A stretch of DNA of 16,090 nt from Endomicrobium sp. (GTDB lineage Bacteria > Elusimicrobiota > Endomicrobiia > Endomicrobiales > Endomicrobiaceae): contig JAISDI010000213.1 in the NCBI GenBank assembly GCA_031264895.1, positions 1 to 16,090 of the forward strand, written 5' to 3'. The notes beneath the pieces were generated by a model, which did no database searches, was not told the DNA's origin, and saw only the letters and a program-made list of their open reading frames with translations. The position numbers and the translations under genes are program-made. This document shows, piece by piece, positions 1 through 7,039 of this stretch. Every line of letters starts with the position of its first letter. Position 1 is the stretch's first letter.

Positions 1-855
1 TATCTCGAGTTCCAAATCTATATTGAATTTATCTTTTACGGTTTTTCTTACAGTATAAATCAAATCAAGCGCATTGTCGGCAGTCGCGCCGCCTTCGTTT
101 ACTATGAAATTTGCGTGTATTTCTGACACTTTGGCTCCGGATTTTTTTCTTCCTTTGAGGCCTGCGTCTTCTATAAGTTTTCCTGCGCTCAAACCTAAAG
201 GATTTTTAAATATGCAGCCTGCGTTAGGCGCAGACAGAGGCTGCGTTTTTGCGCGTTTTTCAATTCTGTCCGAAATCGCTTTTAAAATATCATTTCCTGT
301 ATCTTTTTTCAAGAAAAAATTGACGCCGGAAATTACAAAATTCCCTAACGCGCTTTTTCTGTATTCAAAACCGGCCTTTTCCTTGCAGATAATTTCTTTT
401 TCGCCGTTTCTATTATAAACTTCAATGCTTTCAATGCTATCTCCGATCCAGTTTTCAGCGCTGCCGGCATTTCCTAAAACCGCGCCTCCGACAGTTCCCG
501 GAATTCCCGCGCAGTTCTCAAGGCCGGAAAGATCTTCCAAAGCGGTTTTTTTCACAAGAGCCGGCAAAAACGCCGCCGCCCCGCAAAAAACTTTATTGCC
601 GACAATAGCTATTTTTCCAAAATTGCCGGTCAATTTTACCACGCATCCCCTAAACCCCTTATCGCTGAAAAGAACGTTTGTCCCGCCGCCTAAAATAAAA
701 AAGCGCAGCTGTTTTTCCGAAGCAGTTTTTAAAAAGAAAGACAGCGCGTTTTCTGTGGGAATTTCAATAAAATAATCCGCAGCTCCGCCAATTTTAAAGG
801 AACAAAGTTCCGATAATTTTTTATTTTCAAAAACCGCGCAGCCCGCGCCAGACAA
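1..855 (-). CDS. murB: UDP-N-acetylenolpyruvoylglucosamine reductase MurB, 3' end cut by window edge
   Basis: MurB is the cytoplasmic FAD- and NADPH-dependent enzyme that reduces UDP-GlcNAc-enolpyruvate to UDP-MurNAc, the substrate MurC uses next. I read this frame by hand because its stop lies beyond base 1. Visible family motifs are SFKIGGAADYF, the FAD-binding ILGGGTNVLFSD, GIPGTVGGAVLGNAG, EYRKS and NAGCIFKNP. In the last, Cys sits where E. coli has the proton-donating Ser, as in many type II MurBs. The product reaches the usual C-terminal LELEI region, so only a few residues should be missing. The start is uncertain. The coordinate given uses TTG at 853-855. The frame is open back to 945, directly after the TGA of rlmI. 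An AUU at 877-879 has AGGGG in front of it. An ATG at 947-949 overlaps the rlmI stop but is one base out of frame across an A6 run. Confidence 0.9.
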   Translation of the reverse strand, partial: MSGAGCAVFENKKLSELCSFKIGGAADYFIEIPTENALSFFLKTASEKQLRFFILGGGTNVLFSDKGFRGCVVKLTGNFGKIAIVGNKVFCGAAAFLPALVKKTALEDLSGLENCAGIPGTVGGAVLGNAGSAENWIGDSIESIEVYNRNGEKEIICKEKAGFEYRKSALGNFVISGVNFFLKKDTGNDILKAISDRIEKRAKTQPLSAPNAGCIFKNPLGLSAGKLIEDAGLKGRKKSGAKVSEIHANFIVNEGGATADNALDLIYTVRKTVKDKFNIDLELEI

Positions 856-945
856 TTCTTTTGCTATATCAATATTAATGTTTTTTCCCCTTTTTTTCCG
901 GATGCCGTCAAAAACATCGGAATGTAAAGCAATAATTTTATTTTT

Positions 946-2121
946 TCATTTTATAACCGCAATTGCAAAGTTTAAATATTGCGTTTCCGGCATTGAAGCC
1001 AGCGCGGGGTGGTCTTTTGCCTGAAAACCGTACTCGAGAAACAAAATTTCTTTTCCGGACTTTGCTGCGGCCTGATTAATAACTTCATTAAAATCTTTAA
1101 ATGCCAGATGATGTGAACAGGAAGATGTTGTAAGAATTCCGCCGGTTTTTAAAAGTTTTATCGCCGCCTCGTTAATTTTTACATAATGTTTAAATCCGGC
1201 GTTAAAATCTTTGCGGTTTTTGATAAGGCCGGGAGGGTCGACGTTCACAATGTCAAAACTTTCTTTTTTAGCTTCCGCCGATTCAAGATATTCCAAAGCG
1301 TCGGCTTTCACGCCGTCAAAATTTTTAAAACCGTTCAGGCTGTAATTTTTATCGGCGGTTTCTAAAGCGGGCATTGAAGAATCGACAAAAACAATTTCTC
1401 CTGCGTCGGCTTTTTTTGCATATATTCCAAACGCGCCGGTATGACAGTAGCAGTCCAGTATTTTCAGCCCTTTTGCATATTGCGCAAGCTTAGCGCGGTT
1501 ATCCCGCTGGTCAAAAAAGTACCCTGTTTTCTGCCCGCCTGCTATATCGGCATAAAATTTCAAGCCGTTTTCTTCGATTATGATATCAGCCGGTATATCT
1601 CCCCTGTAAACTTCATTTTCGATATTCAGGTTCGCATTTTCAAGCTTTCTCAAACCGACATCATTTCTGATATATATCCCCTTACTGCCGAAAACCCCAG
1701 CCGCAGCTTCTAAAATATCATTCTTACAAGCGTCTGCGCCGGCAGAAACAAACTGTACTGAAAGATAATCTTCATATCTGTCTATTACCGTTCCGGACAT
1801 ATTATCGGACTCGCCAAAAACCGCCCTGTAAGATTTTGCTTCCGGATAGAATCTATCTCTAAGGAGTTTAGCTTCTTCAATGCGTTTTTTCCAGAACTGC
1901 ACATTTATATCTTCGTCTTTTTGCGTAAGCAGTCTGAACGCAATTAATGAATGCGGATTATAAAAACCTTTACCGATAAAAGCTTCCGCATTATCATAAA
2001 GCAAAACGATCTCTCCGGCTTTAGGGCTTCCCTCAACAAGTTTTATCTCGTTAGAAAACACCCACTTATGCCCGTTTTTAACTCTCTTTCCTTGTCCTGC
2101 TTTTAAAATAATTTTTTTCAC
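946..2121 (-). CDS. rlmI: RlmI-type 23S rRNA (cytosine-C5) methyltransferase
   Basis: A class I SAM-dependent rRNA methyltransferase. E. coli RlmI makes m5C1962 in 23S rRNA, and this 391-residue protein is close to its 396. An N-terminal PUA-type RNA-binding domain covers about residues 1-75 (KAGQGKRVKNGHKWVFSNEI). The RlmI hallmark GQKTGYFFDQRDNR is at 196-209, SAM motif I LDCYCHTGAFGIYA at 222-235, motif IV VDPPGL at 294-299 and the catalytic SCS at 334-336 (Cys335). The start is GTG with a weak AGGGAAA upstream. The gene lies between murC and murB. Its TGA is followed in the same frame by the open murB frame and overlaps an ATG as ATGA, so the three genes are probably one transcript. The exact target base in this organism is inferred from the family. 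Confidence 0.9.
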   Translation of the reverse strand: MKKIILKAGQGKRVKNGHKWVFSNEIKLVEGSPKAGEIVLLYDNAEAFIGKGFYNPHSLIAFRLLTQKDEDINVQFWKKRIEEAKLLRDRFYPEAKSYRAVFGESDNMSGTVIDRYEDYLSVQFVSAGADACKNDILEAAAGVFGSKGIYIRNDVGLRKLENANLNIENEVYRGDIPADIIIEENGLKFYADIAGGQKTGYFFDQRDNRAKLAQYAKGLKILDCYCHTGAFGIYAKKADAGEIVFVDSSMPALETADKNYSLNGFKNFDGVKADALEYLESAEAKKESFDIVNVDPPGLIKNRKDFNAGFKHYVKINEAAIKLLKTGGILTTSSCSHHLAFKDFNEVINQAAAKSGKEILFLEYGFQAKDHPALASMPETQYLNFAIAVIK

Positions 2122-2244
2122 GAAACGCTTTCCCTTTTATTGTATTTTTCTCTGAATTTTCGATAAGTTAATCATTAGATATTATTAAATGGAGTTCTAT
2201 AAAAACCGCTTCAACGTTATCGGCTGGCTGATTCTGCTCTTTTT

Positions 2245-3597
2245 CTATATCAGAGTTAATAATTCTTCGCCTTTTTTCCATACGTCGCCGGCGCCTAAAG
2301 TCAGAACTATGTCTCCGGGTTGTATCTCTTTTGAAAAATGTTCTATATCCGTAAATTTTTCGGCGCGGCATTTGTTTTCTTTCAAACTGTTAAGTATAAG
2401 TTCCGCGTTTACGCCTTCTATGGCTTTTTCTCCGGCGGGATATATGTCCAAAACTTTTACAAAATCCGCGTCTCTAAAACTTTTGCCGAATTCCCTGAAA
2501 AGATTCTGCGTGCGCGTATATCTGTGCGGCTGGAACAGCACACGGAGTTTTCTTTTGGGCCAAAAATGTTTTATGGCTTTTATCGTCGCGTCAACTTCCG
2601 TCGGGTGATGACCGTAATCGTCAATAACTGTTATTCCGTTTTTTTCGCCTTTTATTTCAAGCCTTCTTCCCACGCCGTCAAATTTGTTTATGGCTCTTGC
2701 TATAAGTTCAAAAGGAATTCCGAGATATAATCCGACGCCTATCGACGCAAGCGAATTTAAAATATTGTGTTTGCCGGGCATTCTTATACAGATTACTCCG
2801 GCTTTTTTTCCCGCGTATATTACGTCAAAGCTTGTACATTGCGGCAAAACGTTCACGTTTTCGGCTTTAATATCGGGATTTCCCGTAAGGCCGTAAGTTA
2901 CGTATTTGCGCGTTATTTTCGGCATTATTTCTTTAACAATTTTATCGTCGGCGCAAATTATCGCAGCGCCGTAAAAAGGAACGCTGTTGATATGGTTTAC
3001 AAAAGCGTTTTTAAGATTTTCCATATCTCCGTAATAATCCAAGTGGTCGTTATCGATATTTGTTACGACAGTTATCACGGGGGAAAGTTTGAGAAAAGAA
3101 CCGTCCGATTCGTCGGCTTCCGCGACGATATATTCGCCTCTGCCCAAACGGGCGCTCGTCTTGAGATTTTTTAATCTTCCGCCGATCACTATGGTGGGGT
3201 CAAGCCCGCCTTCGTCCAAAACCAAAGCCGTCAACGAAGTTGTAGTTGTTTTTCCGTGCGTTCCGGCAATTGTTACGGCGTATTTAAGCCTTGCAAGTTC
3301 TGCAAGCATTTCTACGCGCGGTATCACCGGGATTTTATTCTTTAATGCCGTCGTCACTTCGGGGTTTGATTTGCTTACGGCTGTCGAAGTTACCACGACC
3401 TCGGCGTTTTTAACGTTTTTTTCGTCGTGGCCTATATAAATTTTTGCGCCTATCATCTTAAGATGTTCGGTAACGTCGGTTTTTTTTAAATCCGAGCCTG
3501 AAACGTTATGGCCCAGGTTTATTAAAACTTCGGCAATTCCGGACATTCCGGAACCGCCGATCCCCACAAAATGTATATTGCGGTTTTTTCTGAACAT
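2245..3597 (-). CDS. murC: UDP-N-acetylmuramate--L-alanine ligase MurC
   Basis: The ATP-dependent cytoplasmic ligase that adds L-Ala to UDP-MurNAc, the first amino acid of the peptidoglycan stem peptide. It is 450 residues, the normal family length. The N-terminal nucleotide-sugar domain carries VGIGGSGMSG (11-20). The central ATPase has the P-loop GTHGKTTTTS (112-121) and NIDNDHLDYYG (180-190). Linker and C-terminal domain motifs are GRRLEIKG (310-317), DDYGHHPTE (326-334) and FQPHRYTRT (355-363). The ATG follows the queF TAA with no gap (TAAATG), and AAGGG inside the end of queF serves as ribosome site, so the two are translationally coupled. About 123 bp of apparently empty sequence separates it from rlmI. 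Confidence 0.97.
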   Translation of the reverse strand: MFRKNRNIHFVGIGGSGMSGIAEVLINLGHNVSGSDLKKTDVTEHLKMIGAKIYIGHDEKNVKNAEVVVTSTAVSKSNPEVTTALKNKIPVIPRVEMLAELARLKYAVTIAGTHGKTTTTSLTALVLDEGGLDPTIVIGGRLKNLKTSARLGRGEYIVAEADESDGSFLKLSPVITVVTNIDNDHLDYYGDMENLKNAFVNHINSVPFYGAAIICADDKIVKEIMPKITRKYVTYGLTGNPDIKAENVNVLPQCTSFDVIYAGKKAGVICIRMPGKHNILNSLASIGVGLYLGIPFELIARAINKFDGVGRRLEIKGEKNGITVIDDYGHHPTEVDATIKAIKHFWPKRKLRVLFQPHRYTRTQNLFREFGKSFRDADFVKVLDIYPAGEKAIEGVNAELILNSLKENKCRAEKFTDIEHFSKEIQPGDIVLTLGAGDVWKKGEELLTLI

Positions 3598-3987
3598 TTA
3601 TTTGCCCTTCGCCTTTTTGGAATAGTATTCGGCGCTGACTGTGGTTGTTATTCCGCCGCGTATGCCGAACTCAAGCTCTACGGTCATAATTTTAGGATTT
3701 AAAGTTTTAACTAAATCTTCCATTATTTTGTTAACGACACTTTCGTGAACCATGCCTACCATTCTGAAACTTTGAACGTACATTTTTAAAGATTTAAGTT
3801 CGACAACGGTTTTTGAAGGCGTGTAGTTTATAACAAGATAAGCGTAATCCGGAAGACCGCTCCACGGACACAGGCATGTAAACTCTTCAGTTTCAATACA
3901 TACGTTTATGTCTTTTCCGGCATATTGATACGGCATCGCTTCAAGAAGCGAAGGCGTTACTTTGTCAAAAACAGGCGTATTTTTCAT
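3598..3987 (-). CDS. queF: NADPH-dependent 7-cyano-7-deazaguanine reductase QueF (short type)
   Basis: QueF reduces preQ0 to preQ1, a four-electron NADPH-dependent step of queuosine tRNA modification. At 129 residues this is a single-domain (Bacillus-type) enzyme of the tunnelling fold. The catalytic Cys40 and Asp47 lie in CLCPWSGLPDYA. The QueF signature appears as ELKSLKMY (63-70), and the substrate-binding His-Glu pair is at 81-82 (VHES). The start is an ATG with AAGGAG 5 nt upstream. It is the first gene of the minus-strand run queF-murC-rlmI-murB and sits behind an extended -10 promoter. No other queuosine gene is in the window, so the link to cell-wall genes is probably only shared transcription. 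Confidence 0.95.
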   Translation of the reverse strand: MKNTPVFDKVTPSLLEAMPYQYAGKDINVCIETEEFTCLCPWSGLPDYAYLVINYTPSKTVVELKSLKMYVQSFRMVGMVHESVVNKIMEDLVKTLNPKIMTVELEFGIRGGITTTVSAEYYSKKAKGK

Positions 3988-4018
3988 AAAAACTCCTTCA
4001 TCGTTTTTTTATCCGGCT

Positions 4019-4024
4019 ATTATA
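4019..4024 (-). promoter_or_regulatory. Extended -10 promoter of queF-murC operon
   Basis: Read on the minus strand there is a TG-G-TATAAT, a perfect extended -10 box, about 32 bases before the queF ATG. No good -35 box is present, which is usual for extended -10 promoters. A short inverted repeat GCAT-AAA-ATGC (4043-4053) lies between this box and the divergent plus-strand promoter and could be an operator. That last point is inference. Confidence 0.6.
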
Positions 4025-4088
4025 CCATTTTTGCCGAATTTTGCATAAAATGCGCATCATATTATGTAAAAACTTAATAAAAAACTTG

Positions 4089-4094
4089 TATAAT
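4089..4094 (+). promoter_or_regulatory. -10 box for the divergent 426-residue gene
   Basis: A perfect TATAAT lies 30 bases before the ATG at 4125, with the ribosome site AGGAG at 4112-4116, 8 nt before the start. No convincing -35 hexamer is seen about 17 bp upstream (GTAAAA). Transcription would begin near 4101 and leave a leader of about 25 nt. Confidence 0.55.
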
Positions 4095-4124
4095 GTGTAT
4101 CAATAATTTACAGGAGAAATATTA

Positions 4125-5405
4125 ATGATTTGGAAAACGGTAACCGAGCATACGCTTAGGCTGAAAAATCTTGCCGACAATGAAGAAATAAAAAGCAAAC
4201 TTGAAGGGCTGTCATTATATAATTGCCGTCTTAAACAGATATTGGACGGCGTAGAAGCCGGCCCGGACATAGAGGCTTCTGTAATTAAGGAAACCGAACT
4301 TAAAGACAACACTCTGGCAAAAATTTACGAACTTCAAAAGGAAACCGAACAGGCAGAAACTACGGAAGAAGAAGCCGCAAAAATTATCGAATGTTTTTTA
4401 TATATAGACAACTATTTAAGCCTTTATTGCGAACCGGAACTTTTTTTCATAGAAAACCAGGGCAAGTTGCAGCTCTGTAATTCCGTCGAACTTTTAAACT
4501 CGAAAAAGAAATTTGACGACATAATACAAAGCATGTTCTTTTTTCGTGAACTTAACACAAAAGCGCATATATCGATTCCGGCATTGTGCGGTTTTTTAAG
4601 AGAAAGCAAAACTAATATTTCTGAATATATAACCGACAAAGCAGATTATGTTATGGACAAACTTGATTTTCTAAACCGTACCGTCCTGGAACAAAAGATC
4701 CCCGACGAATATTTAAAACGGCTGTATCCTTTTATTTTAATCGTAAATTTTACCGCGCAAAAGCTTATGCTTCACCGTTTGACGGACAATTATCCGTCAA
4801 ACGTCAACAAAAAAGTTTTTCAGGAAGCAATGAAGCAGAGAGAATACGTGCTTGACAGAATCAAAGGCAAAATCATAAAAAGAGCTTCCATCATCAAACA
4901 ATTAAAAAGCAGAATCAGCGAACCGATAAATCAGGAAATATGGTTTGACGACAGATGCGTGGAAATATATGACGAAGAGATCATAGCAAAAAGAGAAGAA
5001 CCGGAAAATGAAGGCGAGTATGCTTCGGTCATTTTAACGGCGGACAGAATAGAAAAATGCTGCGCTACGGCATACTGGACGGCATTTCTTGCAGCAAACG
5101 ACAAAAAACTTGCCGCAGGAGAAAGAAATACGGAGGCGGATGAGTGGCTCAACCTTTACTTTTCAATATCAAAAAACAATAAATATGAAATATTGTATTC
5201 TCTACGCAAGTTTCTCATAGAAAACGAAACGACAACCGCGCTGGATTTCAACAATATAAAAACTAAATCCGAAAAAAAAGAAAAAAGCGGCGCTTCAATA
5301 TTTAATAAAGTGATGCCGCTATGGCTTATATGCCTAGTTGCCGCGCTCATTGCGGCAACTTTTTGTTTTTTTATAATATCCGCAACAAAATCAATAGTCC
5401 ACTGA
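4125..5405 (+). CDS. Unrecognised C-terminally membrane-anchored protein
   Basis: I do not recognise this 426-residue protein. It has no signal peptide. The body is mostly charged helix rich in Lys and Glu (for example the stretch around residues 60-95), and has an acidic patch at about 283-298. It ends with one hydrophobic segment at about 398-420, followed by only a handful of residues (ATKSIVH). This is the layout of a tail-anchored protein with a large cytoplasmic domain. A Lys/Glu/Ser linker (about 377-393) precedes the anchor. It has a good ribosome site and its own promoter, and is the only plus-strand gene between 1 and 15600. The downstream genes point toward it, so it is a single-gene transcription unit. 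No enzyme motif is visible. A scaffold or envelope role is possible but unsupported. Confidence 0.85.
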   Translation: MIWKTVTEHTLRLKNLADNEEIKSKLEGLSLYNCRLKQILDGVEAGPDIEASVIKETELKDNTLAKIYELQKETEQAETTEEEAAKIIECFLYIDNYLSLYCEPELFFIENQGKLQLCNSVELLNSKKKFDDIIQSMFFFRELNTKAHISIPALCGFLRESKTNISEYITDKADYVMDKLDFLNRTVLEQKIPDEYLKRLYPFILIVNFTAQKLMLHRLTDNYPSNVNKKVFQEAMKQREYVLDRIKGKIIKRASIIKQLKSRISEPINQEIWFDDRCVEIYDEEIIAKREEPENEGEYASVILTADRIEKCCATAYWTAFLAANDKKLAAGERNTEADEWLNLYFSISKNNKYEILYSLRKFLIENETTTALDFNNIKTKSEKKEKSGASIFNKVMPLWLICLVAALIAATFCFFIISATKSIVH

Positions 5406-5475
5406 ACAAATCGATTCTAAAAAACATTGTGCCTGACAAAAATTTAATATGTTTTGTATTCGCATTCGCAAAACT

Positions 5476-5877
5476 TTAACTTTCGGTATTGCCGGCATTT
5501 ATTCCCAGTTCATGTTTTATCTTCAGCTCGATTTCAGCAGCTAAATCAAAAAATTTCTTCAATTCTTCCTTTGTCGGTTCACGAAAATCGTCAGGGTATC
5601 TTGTGTCTATATACATTTTATCTATTTCCATTAACGTATCTGTATTTATTTTTAAATCTTTAATTTTTTCTATTTCAATGTATAATCTCATTAAATCGTG
5701 CGTTCTTTTCAGTTCCCAGCCATGTTCCAATAAATATGCTTTAAAATATTTTTCTATTGCCTGCTGACAATGAAAAGCGATGCTGTGCGTAATAAATGTC
5801 GGGCTTTCCATAAGAACTTTTATAGTTTCAATATCTTTATCTGCAACGAGAATCCATTCCTTAATTCCATTTTTCAT
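5476..5877 (-). CDS. HEPN-domain protein of a HEPN/MNT pair
   Basis: A 133-residue all-helical HEPN protein of the small type encoded beside MNT nucleotidyltransferases. Visible family features are the FHCQQAIEKYFKAYLLEHGW helix, the following RTHDL and the later TRYPDD segment. HEPN/MNT pairs generally act as toxin-antitoxin modules in which HEPN is the putative RNase and MNT the antitoxin. The canonical catalytic RX4-6H motif is not present anywhere in this protein, so RNase activity cannot be assumed. The ATG has AGGGAA upstream. The gene overlaps the 3' end of the MNT gene by 17 bp, so translation is probably coupled, with MNT made first. Confidence 0.85.
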   Translation of the reverse strand: MKNGIKEWILVADKDIETIKVLMESPTFITHSIAFHCQQAIEKYFKAYLLEHGWELKRTHDLMRLYIEIEKIKDLKINTDTLMEIDKMYIDTRYPDDFREPTKEELKKFFDLAAEIELKIKHELGINAGNTES

Positions 5878-6238
5878 AAATAGTTTTCCCTGTTTTTTCT
5901 ATTTCTTGAATAAAAAAATTACCGTTTCTCTTTTTCATATTGAATTCGGCTTTTGAATAAACTTTTAAATCCATAGCATGATTACGATTTATGTCCAATA
6001 TTAATTTCCTTACGGCAATATATCTTTTGACTTCATCTTTATAATCCCGTGAAATATAATAATTGTCCAATATGACTATCAAATCTATATCGCTGTCGCT
6101 TGCGGCAGTGCCTTTGGCGTATGAGCCGAACAAAATAATTTTGTAGGGGTTTGCCGCTTTCAATTTTTCTATAAGCTGGTTTAAAACATTATCTATATTC
6201 ATATCGGTTATACTATCAAAATTACTTTTCTTAGGCAA
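5861..6238 (-). CDS. Minimal nucleotidyltransferase (MNT), partner of the HEPN protein
   Basis: A 125-residue minimal nucleotidyltransferase of the DNA polymerase beta superfamily. The active-site signature GSX10DXD is intact: GSYAKGT then SDSDIDL. A third acidic residue is in the AMDLKVYS strand. In studied pairs the antitoxin MNT transfers AMP to its HEPN partner. The same reaction is plausible here but depends on a HEPN target site I cannot identify. The longest frame starts at TTG 6236-6238 with no clear ribosome site. An in-frame ATG at 6200-6202 would give 113 residues and keep the active site. It overlaps the HEPN gene by 17 bp. Confidence 0.87.
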   Translation of the reverse strand: MPKKSNFDSITDMNIDNVLNQLIEKLKAANPYKIILFGSYAKGTAASDSDIDLIVILDNYYISRDYKDEVKRYIAVRKLILDINRNHAMDLKVYSKAEFNMKKRNGNFFIQEIEKTGKTIYEKWN

Positions 6239-6264
6239 TGAGTTCGTCTGGGAGCAGTAATGTG

Positions 6265-6279
6265 CATACGGACGGTATG
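6265..6279. repeat. Short inverted repeat upstream of the HEPN/MNT pair
   Basis: CATAC-GGACG-GTATG is a perfect 5-bp inverted repeat with a 5-bp spacer. It lies about 26 bp before the MNT start and just past the end of the TPR gene. It has no T-run, so it is not an ordinary terminator. The position would suit an operator for an autoregulated toxin-antitoxin pair, but the arms are short enough to arise by chance. Confidence 0.3.
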
Positions 6280-6283
6280 GGTT

Positions 6284-6952
6284 TTAACCTCTTTCGATTT
6301 TAACGGCTTTTTCCAGCAGATCTTTTATTTGTTCGGCGGCTTCTTTGTCCGCAGGGCCGGCTTTTGCAAGGATATCAATCCATCTTATATAGTCGTCGGA
6401 AAATATGTTTGGATAAGAATTTATATATTTTTCAAAAATTACCAAAGCTTCCTGAAAATTGCCGGACATTATGTAGGCGTCTACAAGTAAATAATATGCC
6501 GGCATATAATGTTCTTCGATTTCAAATATAGTTTTTGCAGTTTCTATCGCTTTTTCATATTTTTTAAGTTTAAGAAGAGACATCGCTTTGCCCGAATAAA
6601 TATCAGCCGAAGGCTCCGGACTAAATTTTATGGATTTATCAAAGTTTTTTAACGACTCTTTATACTTTCCCATATAAAAAAGTATGATGGCTTTGTTGTA
6701 ATAAGCGGTATAATTTTTTGGGGCTGCTTTAATGATTTTATTAATAGATTTCAAAGCATTCTCATATTCTTTATTTTCAAGATATGAGCCTGCCTCAAGA
6801 TACAACTTTAAAAAACTGCTGTCTGCCGGTTCTTTTTTATATCTCCACATATCGTTTTCTTCCGGCGTTCTGCCCAAAAGCAGCCATCCGCTTAAAAACA
6901 ATAAAATGCACACCAAAACTGCGATTACGGCTTCTTTAATTTTATTTTTCAT
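6284..6952 (-). CDS. Membrane-anchored TPR-repeat protein
   Basis: A 222-residue protein with an N-terminal hydrophobic segment at about residues 8-26 (probably an uncleaved signal anchor) followed by about four tetratricopeptide repeats, roughly at 47-80, 81-114, 115-148 and 149-182. Typical TPR wording includes ENALKSINKIIKAAPKN and KESLKNFDKSIKFSPEP. TPR domains are protein-binding scaffolds, and no specific partner is visible. I chose the ATG at 6950-6952 because AAGGGAG sits just before it. An in-frame ATG 18 bases upstream would overlap that site. The gene begins 34 bp beyond the glyA terminator, so its promoter must lie in or near that terminator unless transcription reads through. Confidence 0.82.
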   Translation of the reverse strand: MKNKIKEAVIAVLVCILLFLSGWLLLGRTPEENDMWRYKKEPADSSFLKLYLEAGSYLENKEYENALKSINKIIKAAPKNYTAYYNKAIILFYMGKYKESLKNFDKSIKFSPEPSADIYSGKAMSLLKLKKYEKAIETAKTIFEIEEHYMPAYYLLVDAYIMSGNFQEALVIFEKYINSYPNIFSDDYIRWIDILAKAGPADKEAAEQIKDLLEKAVKIERG

Positions 6953-6985
6953 TTTCTCCCTTCTTGGCATAATTAATTATGAAAT

Positions 6986-7024
6986 AAAAAAGCCGCAGAC
7001 ACATTTTTAAGCCGGCGGCTTTTT
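6986..7024 (-). terminator. Rho-independent terminator after glyA
   Basis: Ten paired bases, AAAAAGCCGC (6987-6996) with GCGGCTTTTT (7015-7024), form a strong stem. On the minus strand the hairpin ends in a run of T just after the glyA stop. The A-rich other side means it could also work on the plus strand. It closes the long minus-strand gene run that ends with glyA. Confidence 0.88.
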
Positions 7025-7039
7025 AATTATTTGTATTTT

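Noticed and set aside
2168..2371. Minus-strand 67-codon frame overlapping the 3' end of murC
   Set aside because: The first part is an Arg-rich shadow of murC. The last 27 codons look milder but have no start of their own, and murC already ends at its normal length.
5406..5475. Terminator between the convergent 426-residue gene and the HEPN gene
   Set aside because: Only a weak AAAACAT/ATGTTTT pairing with a long loop is present, with no GC stem or T-run, so I do not call it.
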